NCBI GenBank assembly: GCA_042408355.1
Contig: JBHORD010000124.1
Location: 1 to 9,812 of the forward strand
DNA: 9,812 bases
Source: Fen-1038 sp042408355
Lineage (GTDB): Bacteria > Chloroflexota > Anaerolineae > Anaerolineales > Villigracilaceae
Direction of reading: 5' to 3'
The translations under genes were made by a program, and so were the position numbers. The notes beneath the pieces were generated by a model. That model did no database searches. It had not been told where the DNA came from and saw nothing but the letters and a program-made list of their open reading frames with translations. How positions within the stretch are numbered: the first letter of the stretch is position 1; each line of letters begins with the position of its first letter. Positions 1 through 6,748 of this stretch are shown one piece after another.

Positions 1-448
1 GCCAGACGCGCCCCATGTGCAGGAACACGCTGATGCCGGCTTGCACCAATCCGAACGTGGTCATCAATTCTGCGGCGCGCGTGAACGGACGGCGGCCTTC
101 CACTTTCAGAACGCGCAAGATGGCAGAAATAAACGTGCCAGCGTGACTGATGCCAATCCAGAACACCACCTCAACCAGGAAAATTCCCCAGTACACCGGG
201 CGGTTCACACCGGCAACACCGAGACCTTGCATGATCAGGTAATACCACGCGTAAAACAGACATGTCGCCACGATAGCCGCAAGAACAATCGTCACTGTCC
301 AATACTTCCATGTTGTGCTGTGCATCGAATCCAGCATCATGGAATTCATCTCGCCGCGCGGCATGCGGTCATGCATCAAATGTTCTTTTGGATCCTCGAC
401 CTCTTCCGCTTTGGAACCGACAAACAAAGGTTTGGTTAGTGCACTCAT
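1..448 (-). CDS. actC: ActC, NrfD-like membrane subunit of alternative complex III (N-terminal part)
   Basis: This is the first 149 residues of an NrfD/PsrC-family membrane protein; the rest lies beyond the left edge. In ACIII, ActC is the multi-helix membrane subunit thought to bind and oxidise menaquinol. The visible part has a soluble N-terminus of about 46 residues, then hydrophobic segments at about 50-75, 86-113 and 128-148. The stretch around residues 96-112 (FWIGISHAGTFISAIL) is typical of ActC/NrfD proteins, as are the later PFTRAAELMT and HMGRVW. The ATG directly follows the actB2 stop codon (TAGATG, no gap), with a GGGAGG ribosome site seven bases upstream inside actB2, so translation is probably coupled. 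Residues 23-43 are rich in Met and His. Identification as ActC rather than another NrfD protein rests on the actA-actB neighbours and is strong. Confidence 0.93.
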   Translation of the reverse strand, partial: MSALTKPLFVGSKAEEVEDPKEHLMHDRMPRGEMNSMMLDSMHSTTWKYWTVTIVLAAIVATCLFYAWYYLIMQGLGVAGVNRPVYWGIFLVEVVFWIGISHAGTFISAILRVLKVEGRRPFTRAAELMTTFGLVQAGISVFLHMGRVW

Positions 449-1210
449 CTACGCGCCTCCCGCCAGGTAAGTTACATGGGGTATCGTGCCAAGTTCTTCC
501 AACAGATGACTGCCGCGGCTGGTATCTGCGGCCTGGCTGACTTTGGTGGTCGGATCATCAATGCGGCCAAAGGTGATGGCGTTCGCCGGGCAGGCCTGCG
601 CGCACGCCGGGACCACTTCGCCGTCGCGAATCTCGCGATTCTCGGATGCCGCCGTGTCTTCCGCATGGCGGATGCGCTGGATGCAGAATGTGCATTTTTC
701 CATCACGCCGCGCCGCCGCACGGTCACGTCGGGATTCCAGTGATTCGAAAGCGTCACCAGTTCGGGCCGCTGTCGAGGATCCATGTAGTCGCGCCAGTTG
801 AATACGCGTGCCTGATATGGACAGTTATTTGCGCAATAACGCGTGCCAACACAGCGGTTATAAACCTGCAAATTCAAATCTTCAGATGCGCTGTGCACCG
901 AGGCAAACACCGGGCAGACTGGTTCGCATGGCGCATTATGGCAGTTCTGGCACATCACTGGTTGATAAGGCGTGGCTTTGATATTTGGATAGCTTCCCTG
1001 CCAGAAACGTTCGATGCGGATCCATTGCATCGAGCGGCCATAACCAGCGTCCGCTTCACCAACAAACGGGACGTTGTTTTCCATGGAACATGCCGCAACA
1101 CAGGCCTGACATCCAGTGCATAAATCCTGGTCAACGACCATGCCCCAAATGCCTTGAACATCCTGAGCTGTGTTTGCGCTATCTATGGGAGACCGTAAAT
1201 CCTTCGGCAT
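449..1210 (-). CDS. actB2: ActB2, iron-sulfur (ferredoxin-like) half of ActB of alternative complex III
   Basis: A 253-residue iron-sulfur protein of the DmsB/PsrB/NrfC type, equivalent to the C-terminal domain of fused ActB. It should relay electrons from quinol oxidised at ActC towards ActA. Four cluster motifs are visible: C31-x2-C-x2-C-x3-C41; C87-x2-C-x4-C-x3-C99; C120-x5-C126-x3-C130; and C173-x2-C176 with C203-x3-C207. The third motif has Thr123 where a fourth Cys would be expected, as expected for the [3Fe-4S] site known in ACIII, giving three [4Fe-4S] and one [3Fe-4S]. No signal peptide is present, so export probably depends on the Tat signal of ActB1. The start has an AGGAG site overlapping the actB1 stop codon, seven bases before the ATG; the gap to actB1 is ten bases. 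The product ends in GGA just before actC. Confidence 0.92.
   Translation of the reverse strand: MPKDLRSPIDSANTAQDVQGIWGMVVDQDLCTGCQACVAACSMENNVPFVGEADAGYGRSMQWIRIERFWQGSYPNIKATPYQPVMCQNCHNAPCEPVCPVFASVHSASEDLNLQVYNRCVGTRYCANNCPYQARVFNWRDYMDPRQRPELVTLSNHWNPDVTVRRRGVMEKCTFCIQRIRHAEDTAASENREIRDGEVVPACAQACPANAITFGRIDDPTTKVSQAADTSRGSHLLEELGTIPHVTYLAGGA
456..461 (-). promoter_or_regulatory. Ribosome binding site of actC inside the end of actB2
   Basis: GGGAGG lies seven bases before the actC ATG and within the last codons of actB2. It fixes the actC start at 448 and suggests coupled translation of the two subunits. Confidence 0.75.
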
Positions 1211-1220
1211 AAATTCTCTC

Positions 1221-3401
1221 CTACTTCAAATAATTTCCATAAACGCCAAGGGTGCTTTCCATTCGAGACAACTGTCGCTTCTTTCCAGTCTTCTTTACGC
1301 TGACCTTCATCGAAGCAAAAGCCAGATCGCCTGCCTCATTGGTCGAGTTGCTCAACAGATCAGCCGGATTGACTCCGCGCCCTTGAGCGAATTGACCGTA
1401 GGCAGTGTGCCCCTGACCGAACGGCATGGCGATCGTATCGGGACGAATGGCCGGATACACATAAACCGAGGCCTCCACCGTCCCCGCGCTGGATGTGATG
1501 GAGACCACATCATCGTCCTGAATGCCCAATTGCTTGGCGGTATCAGGATTGATCTCCACCCACGTATTCCACATCACGGTCGTGGTCGGGTCAGCGGTTT
1601 CCTGCAAGTGCGGTTTATTCGCGCCTGCCTCAGCCATCACCGGCGCAACGAACGGCAGGAAGAAGAAATTGCCGTCACCGTTGAACTGCGCGGCAGACGC
1701 GTTTAACGTTTTATTCAGCGCATCGCCAGCCGCCGGTGCAACGCGATTGTCGGTTGTCTTCCACCAGCCGCCATATTGCTGGAAAGAAGCCGTAAAGGTG
1801 TTGATCTCCGGCGCGGTGAAGAAGGCGTCCGGCTCCGAAATCAAAGCGCTGAGCTTGCTTTGAATGTAGGCGAGTTCATCCGTAAATTTCAAAGTCGAAG
1901 CCAGCGTACCGCCGATCTTTTGTACGGCGGCTAATAAAACATCCGCGGTGGCTTTTGTGTTGAAGAATGGAACCACCACCGGCTGTGCGCCCGAAAGCAC
2001 CGACGAACTTGCGCCGGTCGCGACTTTTTGATACCCCCACGATTCAAGCCCGTGATGATCGGGAAAAACATAGTCGGATTGCAGGGCGGTTTCATCCGGA
2101 AAACTCGAAAATGAAATCACTTGTAATACTTTCGACATGGCGTCTTCAAGCCCAAGCGACTTGGGCAGTTCAAAAACGGGATTGACGCCATGCACGAATA
2201 AAACTTTGATCTTGCCCGATTTCAATAAGTCAACGAAATCGGACATCTCCTTGAGATTCGCCGGACGATGATAAGCATCCGTGAGCGGCGCAACCGGCGA
2301 AAGGAAAACGCCGCCGTCTTTGCCGATATTTCCAACCAGCGCATTGAGCGCCAGCACGGCATCTGCAACTTGCAGGCCATTGCTTTGTCCCAGCGCCGCG
2401 CCGCCGGGGATTGCCAGCGGACGTTTGGCGCTCGCGAACAAACCCGCCAGATGCTTAAGCGTATCCACGCTCACGTCCGCCGCGGCGGCCGCGGCATTCA
2501 CATCTGCATTGGAGAAGGCGGTGGGCAGTGTGAGATTGTTTGTTTCTGCAACGAGACGGCCAATCGCCAACACAACCATCGCTTCGCTCCCTGGCTTGAG
2601 CGGAATCCACTCGTCGGCTTTAGCGCCCGTCTGTGATATGCGCGGCTCGAACTGCACAAAATAACCGCGCCTGTTTGGGTTGCCGCGCCGCAATTGGGAA
2701 TATGCGCGCGTCTGAGCCACAGGCGAGAGCCACGTCTCGAGGAAATTCGCGCCGAAGGAAAAAACCAAATCGGCGTTGCCAATATCGAAAAACGGCAGAC
2801 CTTCCTGACCAAACATGTCGCTGGCGGCTTGCACCAGCGTTGCACGCGCCTCGAACATCCCCAGCGCGCCGAAACGAACCGGGGCCGCCGCACCCATGGC
2901 TTTGGTCAGATCCGTTACGAGGTCGAAGAGATGATCGGGAGCCAGTCCCATAAGGAATGCAATTTCATCGGGCTTATTCTTGCTCAACGCGTCGGCTACA
3001 ACCTGGATGGCCGAATCCCATTCCATCTTTTTGACAATTGTTGAACCGCGGCTGTCGCGTTGAATCGGATCGGTTATGCGGTCGGGGTTATATAAACCTT
3101 CCAATGTCGCCTGCCCGCGTGCGCAGGTTTTTCCGAGATTGACCGGATTGTTTTGATTGCCTTCTGTCTTGATGGCGCGCCCCTGAAATGTGCGGACAAT
3201 CAACCCACAACCCGCCGAACATTCGCGGCAGGTTGTGGCGTAATAAGTGCTCAAGCCGTTATAGGTATATTCCGGCATCTTGGTGTAAGGCTGGCGCGTG
3301 ACCAGCCGCGAAGCCGGACCACAGCCGGTCAATACCGCGGAAGTCGCCGCGCCCACACCAGCTATTTTCAAAAAGTCACGCCGGGAAATCTTTTTATCCA
3401 T
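1221..3401 (-). CDS. actB1: ActB1, molybdopterin-oxidoreductase-like half of ActB of alternative complex III
   Basis: A 726-residue protein of the complex iron-sulfur molybdoenzyme fold, equivalent to the N-terminal domain of fused ActB. The N-terminus has a Tat motif (SRRDFLK, residues 6-12), a hydrophobic segment and a lipobox ending at Cys27 (VLTGC), so a Tat-exported lipoprotein is likely. A cluster motif C58-x2-C61-x3-C65-x27-C93 follows, then the large catalytic-type domain and a C-terminal region at about 600-700 resembling the molydopterin dinucleotide-binding fold (WVEINPDTAKQLGI, DDVVSI). The only Cys residues are the lipobox one and these four, so no Cys is available to coordinate molybdenum. 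From memory, characterised ACIII lacks a Mo cofactor and this subunit is structural. The gene follows actA by 25 bases, with a purine-rich AAAGGAAGAGAG stretch before the ATG. A polysulfide reductase-type enzyme is the alternative, made unlikely by the pentaheme neighbour. Confidence 0.92.
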   Translation of the reverse strand: MDKKISRRDFLKIAGVGAATSAVLTGCGPASRLVTRQPYTKMPEYTYNGLSTYYATTCRECSAGCGLIVRTFQGRAIKTEGNQNNPVNLGKTCARGQATLEGLYNPDRITDPIQRDSRGSTIVKKMEWDSAIQVVADALSKNKPDEIAFLMGLAPDHLFDLVTDLTKAMGAAAPVRFGALGMFEARATLVQAASDMFGQEGLPFFDIGNADLVFSFGANFLETWLSPVAQTRAYSQLRRGNPNRRGYFVQFEPRISQTGAKADEWIPLKPGSEAMVVLAIGRLVAETNNLTLPTAFSNADVNAAAAAADVSVDTLKHLAGLFASAKRPLAIPGGAALGQSNGLQVADAVLALNALVGNIGKDGGVFLSPVAPLTDAYHRPANLKEMSDFVDLLKSGKIKVLFVHGVNPVFELPKSLGLEDAMSKVLQVISFSSFPDETALQSDYVFPDHHGLESWGYQKVATGASSSVLSGAQPVVVPFFNTKATADVLLAAVQKIGGTLASTLKFTDELAYIQSKLSALISEPDAFFTAPEINTFTASFQQYGGWWKTTDNRVAPAAGDALNKTLNASAAQFNGDGNFFFLPFVAPVMAEAGANKPHLQETADPTTTVMWNTWVEINPDTAKQLGIQDDDVVSITSSAGTVEASVYVYPAIRPDTIAMPFGQGHTAYGQFAQGRGVNPADLLSNSTNEAGDLAFASMKVSVKKTGKKRQLSRMESTLGVYGNYLK

Positions 3402-3426
3402 GTGCTCTCTCTTCCTTTCGCCCGGT

Positions 3427-4020
3427 CTAATAATGACATGTACTGCAATCGGTCAGCTTGGTTCGCAAAGCTTCAAGCTTGGCCGCGACTGCCGGATCGT
3501 TGGTTGGATTATTCTGCGGATTGTTCTCGGTCTTTGCCCGATGGCAATTGAGACACCAACCCATGTTCATCACTTGCGGATTCTGATACACGGTCATGTT
3601 GCTCACATTGCCGTGGCAGTCTTCGCAGTTCAAGCCCGCCGCGATGTGCGGACGGTGAACGAAATGCACAAAGTCCGGAACGAGCGCGACCGGCACCCAG
3701 TCAATCGGCTGATTATTTTTTACGTACGCCGCGAGCTTTGGCAATTCCGTTCCCTGGACTGCGATCTGCTGATGACATCCCCAGCATTTTGTTTCAGTAG
3801 GGATGCCCGGCGATGGCCCCCGCAATGCGCCCGGGTGACAATACAAACATTGAATACCTAATCGAACATGCAAATTATGTGGGAATTGGATCGGCTGTTC
3901 CGGCGGCTTCTGTGCCTGGACGATGCCCCAGACCGCGCCGCTAAGCACCACCAGCGCAACAATGAATATGCCGATCCGACCAAGCGGCTGGTTCAGCACA
4001 TTGAACAACTTTTTGATCAT
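3427..4020 (-). CDS. actA: ActA, pentaheme cytochrome c subunit of alternative complex III
   Basis: A 197-residue membrane-anchored multiheme cytochrome. One N-terminal hydrophobic segment (about 16-35) follows a short basic stretch and probably anchors the protein, placing the haem domain on the outer face. Five CxxCH motifs are visible, at C58-H62, C79-H83, C132-H136, C156-H160 and C192-H196, and the protein ends one residue after the last. Extra His residues at 48, 51, 119, 122 and 125 are candidate distal haem ligands. Five haems with a short N-terminal anchor match ActA, which carries electrons from the ActB clusters to a downstream acceptor. It is the first gene of the operon, with a GAGGAG ribosome site five bases before the ATG. 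A cytochrome c7 or NrfH-like protein is the alternative, but the order actA-actB-actC settles it. Confidence 0.93.
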   Translation of the reverse strand: MIKKLFNVLNQPLGRIGIFIVALVVLSGAVWGIVQAQKPPEQPIQFPHNLHVRLGIQCLYCHPGALRGPSPGIPTETKCWGCHQQIAVQGTELPKLAAYVKNNQPIDWVPVALVPDFVHFVHRPHIAAGLNCEDCHGNVSNMTVYQNPQVMNMGWCLNCHRAKTENNPQNNPTNDPAVAAKLEALRTKLTDCSTCHY

Positions 4021-4189
4021 GGATGCTCCTCAAATGAATTTTTCCACAACACTAAAAATCACATCCAAGAATAAGGAACCCACTCCCTCCGAAAACTTAA
4101 CGGCGGCATTATACTGCAAAAGAGCCTTGAAGTACATATAAGGGATGATATTTGTATGGTTTGATGTCATGATATACTTGCCCGGAGTT
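4021..4189. other. Divergent intergenic region between actA and the small membrane protein gene
   Basis: This gap separates two diverging genes and must hold both promoters. It contains the minus-strand TATAAT described separately. On the plus strand TATACT at 4173-4178 could be a -10 box, with only a poor -35 (TTGTAT, 15 bases upstream); it would give a nearly leaderless message for a start at 4190. No clear operator palindrome was seen. Confidence 0.5.
4108..4136 (-). promoter_or_regulatory. Candidate promoter of the act operon
   Basis: On the minus strand a perfect TATAAT lies at 4108-4113. A weak -35 match, TGTACT, lies 17 bases upstream at 4131-4136. Transcription would begin near 4100 and leave an untranslated leader of about 80 bases before actA. 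The -10 box is convincing by eye, the -35 is not. Confidence 0.4.
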
Positions 4190-4477
4190 ATGCCGAAAAG
4201 GATTCTGAAACGTTCAGCGCCTGTGTTTATTGCCGCCGCGGGAATCGCATTTGCATTCGCGATGATTGCGATGAACCCCCTCGCATCCCACGCGGACGTT
4301 CTGGCGGCGCCCGTTTCCCAGGCCGGACTCGCCGCTCCCTATCAGATCACGCCCACTCCAACGCCCGAGGGAATTTCGCATCCCGGTTCGACCGATGGAA
4401 TTATGTTGATGGGCGTCGTCATTGTGATCATTATTTTGCTTCCGATTGTTTTCCATCGCAACACGTGGACAAAATAA
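4190..4477 (+). CDS. Small membrane protein of unknown function
   Basis: I do not recognise this 95-residue protein. A basic N-terminus (KRILKR) precedes a hydrophobic segment at about 10-29, which may be a signal peptide cut after SHA (about 33-35) or a first membrane helix. A short exported-type linker carrying TPTPTP (54-59) and Gly/Ser/Pro residues follows, then a strong hydrophobic helix at 71-88 (MLMGVVIVIIILLPIVF) and a short polar tail. No Cys or enzyme motif is visible. It is the only plus-strand gene and diverges from the ACIII operon, so a link to respiration is possible but unproven. The start is uncertain: ATG at 4190 gives the most natural N-terminus but has GGAG only two bases away; in-frame ATGs at 4145 and 4169 would add 15 or 7 residues. 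A strong terminator follows. Confidence 0.6.
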   Translation: MPKRILKRSAPVFIAAAGIAFAFAMIAMNPLASHADVLAAPVSQAGLAAPYQITPTPTPEGISHPGSTDGIMLMGVVIVIIILLPIVFHRNTWTK

Positions 4478-4515
4478 GGCGGCTCCCTCAATGCCCTTGC
4501 CGACTTGTAAAAGTG

Positions 4516-4544
4516 CAGGCCGCGTTTCAAACGCGGCCTGTTTT
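4516..4544. terminator. Hairpin terminator, probably bidirectional
   Basis: A perfect 12-base inverted repeat (4516-4527 and 4529-4540) is separated by one base, so it would fold as a stem of about ten pairs with a five-base loop. On the plus strand TTTTGTTATTG follows. On the minus strand the stem is followed by a short T-rich run (CACTTTTAC). It lies between the convergent ends of the small membrane protein gene and the M48 gene and can serve both. Confidence 0.85.
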
Positions 4545-4545
4545 G

Positions 4546-5670
4546 TTATTGTTTCCAATTCTTCGCCATTTCGATGCGCTCTGCCAGCGGCGGGTGCGAA
4601 TAAAACATGAACACTACCCATTTCTCCGGATCAACCTCGCCTAAATTTTGATTTGCCAATCGCACGAACGCCGAACCAAACGCTTCATTCTTTCCGGTGG
4701 ATTGCAGGGCGTATTCATCTGCCATGCGCTCGCGCCAGCGCGAAACTGCGTTGGCGAGCGGAGATGTGACAAGACCATAGATGCCGAGAATCAAGCCAAG
4801 CGCGGGGAAAGCCGCGATATCCCAAACGCCGGAGAATCCAAAAAACGATACCGCCCAGTTCATTGCCACGGAGGCAAGAAAGAATCCGATCAAGGTCATC
4901 AGAGTTCCGAACGCGATCAAAATCGGGATGTCGTTATGAACCTGATGCCCCAATTCATGAGCCAGCACCGCTTCGATTTCGTCCGGCGTGAACTCGTTGA
5001 TCAATGTATCGCCCAATACGATGCGGCGCGTGTTGCCGATGCCGGTCAACGCCGCGTTTGCAGATTTTGTCCGGCGCGACATGTCGAACTTATAAACGCC
5101 TTTGACTTTGGTATTGGCCTTCTCAGCCAGCTTCATCAAACGGTCTGCCAAATCTTTATGCTCATCGCCGAGCGGAACGAATTTGTTGAAAATGGGCATG
5201 ATCAAAATCGGAGCGAGGTTCGATAACAAAACATTGAAGACCAGCAATCCGCCCGCGGCCCACAGCCACCAGAAATTTCCAGCGGTTCGCAATGCCAGAT
5301 AAAACAGTTCGATCAGAATCAACCCCATTGGCAAACCAATTGCCAATCCTTTGATTTCGTCCACGATCCAATCTTTGAGCGATTGCGTGGATTGATCGAA
5401 ACGATGCGGCAGAACAAAACCGGAATAGTAACTCAACGGCAAATCAATCACAAAATAAATTCCGCCAAACGCAAAAAGAAAGAGCGGAACGAGAAACCAT
5501 TGATTCGTTGTGAAGCCGGTCAGCCAGTTACGGAGGGAAAGGCTCCAGCCGAAGACGAGCCAGGCCAGAGCGTAGAATCCGCCCAGGGTGATGTCGGCCA
5601 GCCAAAGTCGGCGCGAGAGGCGGGCGTATTCCTTCGCTTTCTTTTGCCGTTCAGGATCGAGAGTCGTCAT
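4546..5670 (-). CDS. M48 family membrane zinc metalloprotease (Ste24/CAAX protease-like)
   Basis: A 374-residue integral membrane zinc endopeptidase of the M48 family. Hydrophobic segments at about 29-45, 58-80, 108-127, 133-160, 249-272 and 285-303 give a multi-pass membrane protein. The catalytic motif is HELGH at 238-242, in which the two His bind zinc and Glu239 activates water. The expected third ligand is Glu314 in RERMADEYA, with Asp318 four residues on. The N-terminal region with YYSGFVLPHRFDQSTQSLKDW (from residue 81) resembles the M48 N-terminal domain of Ste24-type CAAX proteases, and the C-terminus has the usual SHPPLAERI. In bacteria the role is generally membrane protein quality control or peptide turnover; no substrate can be read here. 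The ATG overlaps the stop of the upstream reductase gene (ATGA), so the two are probably co-translated. Confidence 0.92.
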   Translation of the reverse strand: MTTLDPERQKKAKEYARLSRRLWLADITLGGFYALAWLVFGWSLSLRNWLTGFTTNQWFLVPLFLFAFGGIYFVIDLPLSYYSGFVLPHRFDQSTQSLKDWIVDEIKGLAIGLPMGLILIELFYLALRTAGNFWWLWAAGGLLVFNVLLSNLAPILIMPIFNKFVPLGDEHKDLADRLMKLAEKANTKVKGVYKFDMSRRTKSANAALTGIGNTRRIVLGDTLINEFTPDEIEAVLAHELGHQVHNDIPILIAFGTLMTLIGFFLASVAMNWAVSFFGFSGVWDIAAFPALGLILGIYGLVTSPLANAVSRWRERMADEYALQSTGKNEAFGSAFVRLANQNLGEVDPEKWVVFMFYSHPPLAERIEMAKNWKQ

Positions 5671-6608
5671 GATGAAATCTTTCCGCGCGCCTTCAATTCC
5701 ATTGGCAGCAACGCGGCGTAAATAAAATCGTTGACGGGCGTCGGGACGTTTAATTCGCGCCCCATGCGAATCGCCGCGCCGGTTTGATTATCGAGTTCAG
5801 ACGGTTTGCCCTCCATGATGGCTTTCTGCATCGAAGCAATAACGCCCGCGCCTTTTGTGTCAATTTCATTGACGAGAATTCTCTGCGCCGCGTTTTCATC
5901 GAGGGCCACGCCGCGCGCCCGCGCGACTTGAACGACTTCTTCCAGCACTTTGAGGAGCATGGCGCGCGTTTCGGGCACGGAACGATACACGCCCATCGGC
6001 TGACGCGTCACCGCGCCGACGCCGCTGGTCCCGACGATGAAAATAAATTTCTCCCACATCGCAGCGCGGATGTCGTCCGGCACATCGGCTTTGATTTCCG
6101 GGATGCGTGCAAAGATCTGAAGCAGGCGATTCACGCGCTCCGAGTGCGAACGATCCAATTCGCCAATTGCAATGTGCGGTTGAATGCCCACGTGTTGAAT
6201 ACGGCCCGGCTCTGCGATGAAGGCGCTGATGTGAGTCAGGCCGCCGATCACGCGTTTTTGTCCGAAGGCGTTCACCAGTTGATCGGTCGGCTCGATGCCG
6301 TTGCCAAGCCAGACGGCAAATGAGTTCTCTCCCATCAGCGGCTTCATTTGCTCGATGGCCTCGGGAACACTGTAGGCTTTGGTGCAGACGAGCACCGCAT
6401 CCACCGCGCCGACTTCAGCCGGATCATCCGTGGCCTTTGCAGGCCGGACGACGAAATTGCCGAGGATGCTATCAACGCGCAATCCGTTTTGACGAATGGC
6501 TTTGAGATGTTCGCCGCGCGCGATGAAGACAACATCTTCGCCCGCCTGCGCGAGCTTGCCTCCGAAATATCCGCCGACGCCGCCGGCTCCGAAAACAGCA
6601 AATTTCAT
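5667..6608 (-). CDS. panE: 2-dehydropantoate 2-reductase (ketopantoate reductase family)
   Basis: A 313-residue NADPH-dependent reductase that would turn 2-dehydropantoate into pantoate in pantothenate and coenzyme A synthesis, in the cytoplasm. The N-terminal Rossmann motif GAGGVGGYFGG is at 7-17. NG at 103-104 (WLGNGIE) matches the family's conserved Asn. The C-terminal domain has WEKF with Lys187, the expected catalytic Lys, and SMQKAIMEGKPSELD with Glu271, the expected substrate-contact Glu, then GRELNVPTPVN. The start at 6608 is chosen because the Rossmann strand begins there (MKFAVFGAGG) and GAGG lies four bases upstream; a longer reading from 6650 would add 14 unrelated residues. It overlaps the M48 gene by four bases. 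Family membership is clear; the family includes paralogues of unknown substrate, and no panB or panC is in view. Confidence 0.85.
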   Translation of the reverse strand: MKFAVFGAGGVGGYFGGKLAQAGEDVVFIARGEHLKAIRQNGLRVDSILGNFVVRPAKATDDPAEVGAVDAVLVCTKAYSVPEAIEQMKPLMGENSFAVWLGNGIEPTDQLVNAFGQKRVIGGLTHISAFIAEPGRIQHVGIQPHIAIGELDRSHSERVNRLLQIFARIPEIKADVPDDIRAAMWEKFIFIVGTSGVGAVTRQPMGVYRSVPETRAMLLKVLEEVVQVARARGVALDENAAQRILVNEIDTKGAGVIASMQKAIMEGKPSELDNQTGAAIRMGRELNVPTPVNDFIYAALLPMELKARGKISS

Positions 6609-6661
6609 ATAACCTCTTTTATCCGTAGATTGGCGCGCGCTGAGGCGCAATGTAGAAAAAT

Positions 6662-6745
6662 GAACGCAAAGGACGTAAAGTACGCAAAGATGGAAATTAA
6701 CTGTGCCTGCATTTTCGCTTCGAGTCCCTTGTGTCTGTGATGTTT
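6662..6745. repeat. Degenerate inverted repeat with AAAG/TTTG-periodic arms (copy 1)
   Basis: This gap between two minus-strand genes carries a left arm at about 6662-6693 built from units such as GCAAAG, GTAAAG and GCAAAG spaced about nine to ten bases. The right arm at about 6714-6745 (CGAGTCCCTTGTGTCTGTG) is its imperfect reverse complement, with roughly half or more of positions matching by hand alignment. It resembles a dispersed intergenic element seen in many environmental bacterial genomes. It ends just before the stop codon of the hydrolase gene, so it may act as a transcript 3' structure. Confidence 0.5.
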
Positions 6746-6748
6746 AAA

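Noticed and set aside
476..1123. Plus-strand open frame of 215 codons opposite actB2
   Set aside because: It lies entirely over a clearly recognised iron-sulfur protein and has no domain, ribosome site or sensible composition; it is a shadow frame.
1221..3401. Reading actB1-actB2-actC as polysulfide, tetrathionate or formate oxidoreductase
   Set aside because: The pentaheme cytochrome gene directly upstream, the [3Fe-4S]-type motif in ActB2 and the missing Mo-ligand Cys all favour alternative complex III.
3298..3861. Plus-strand open frame of 187 codons over actA and the actB1 start
   Set aside because: It overlaps two well-supported genes on the other strand and shows no family features.
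5784..6323. Plus-strand open frame of 179 codons over the reductase gene
   Set aside because: Its composition is that of an antisense frame (rich in His, Arg, Phe), and the minus-strand frame has clear catalytic motifs.
6609..6650. Longer start of the ketopantoate reductase
   Set aside because: The extra 14 residues precede the first Rossmann strand and lack family similarity; the start at 6608 has a good ribosome site.
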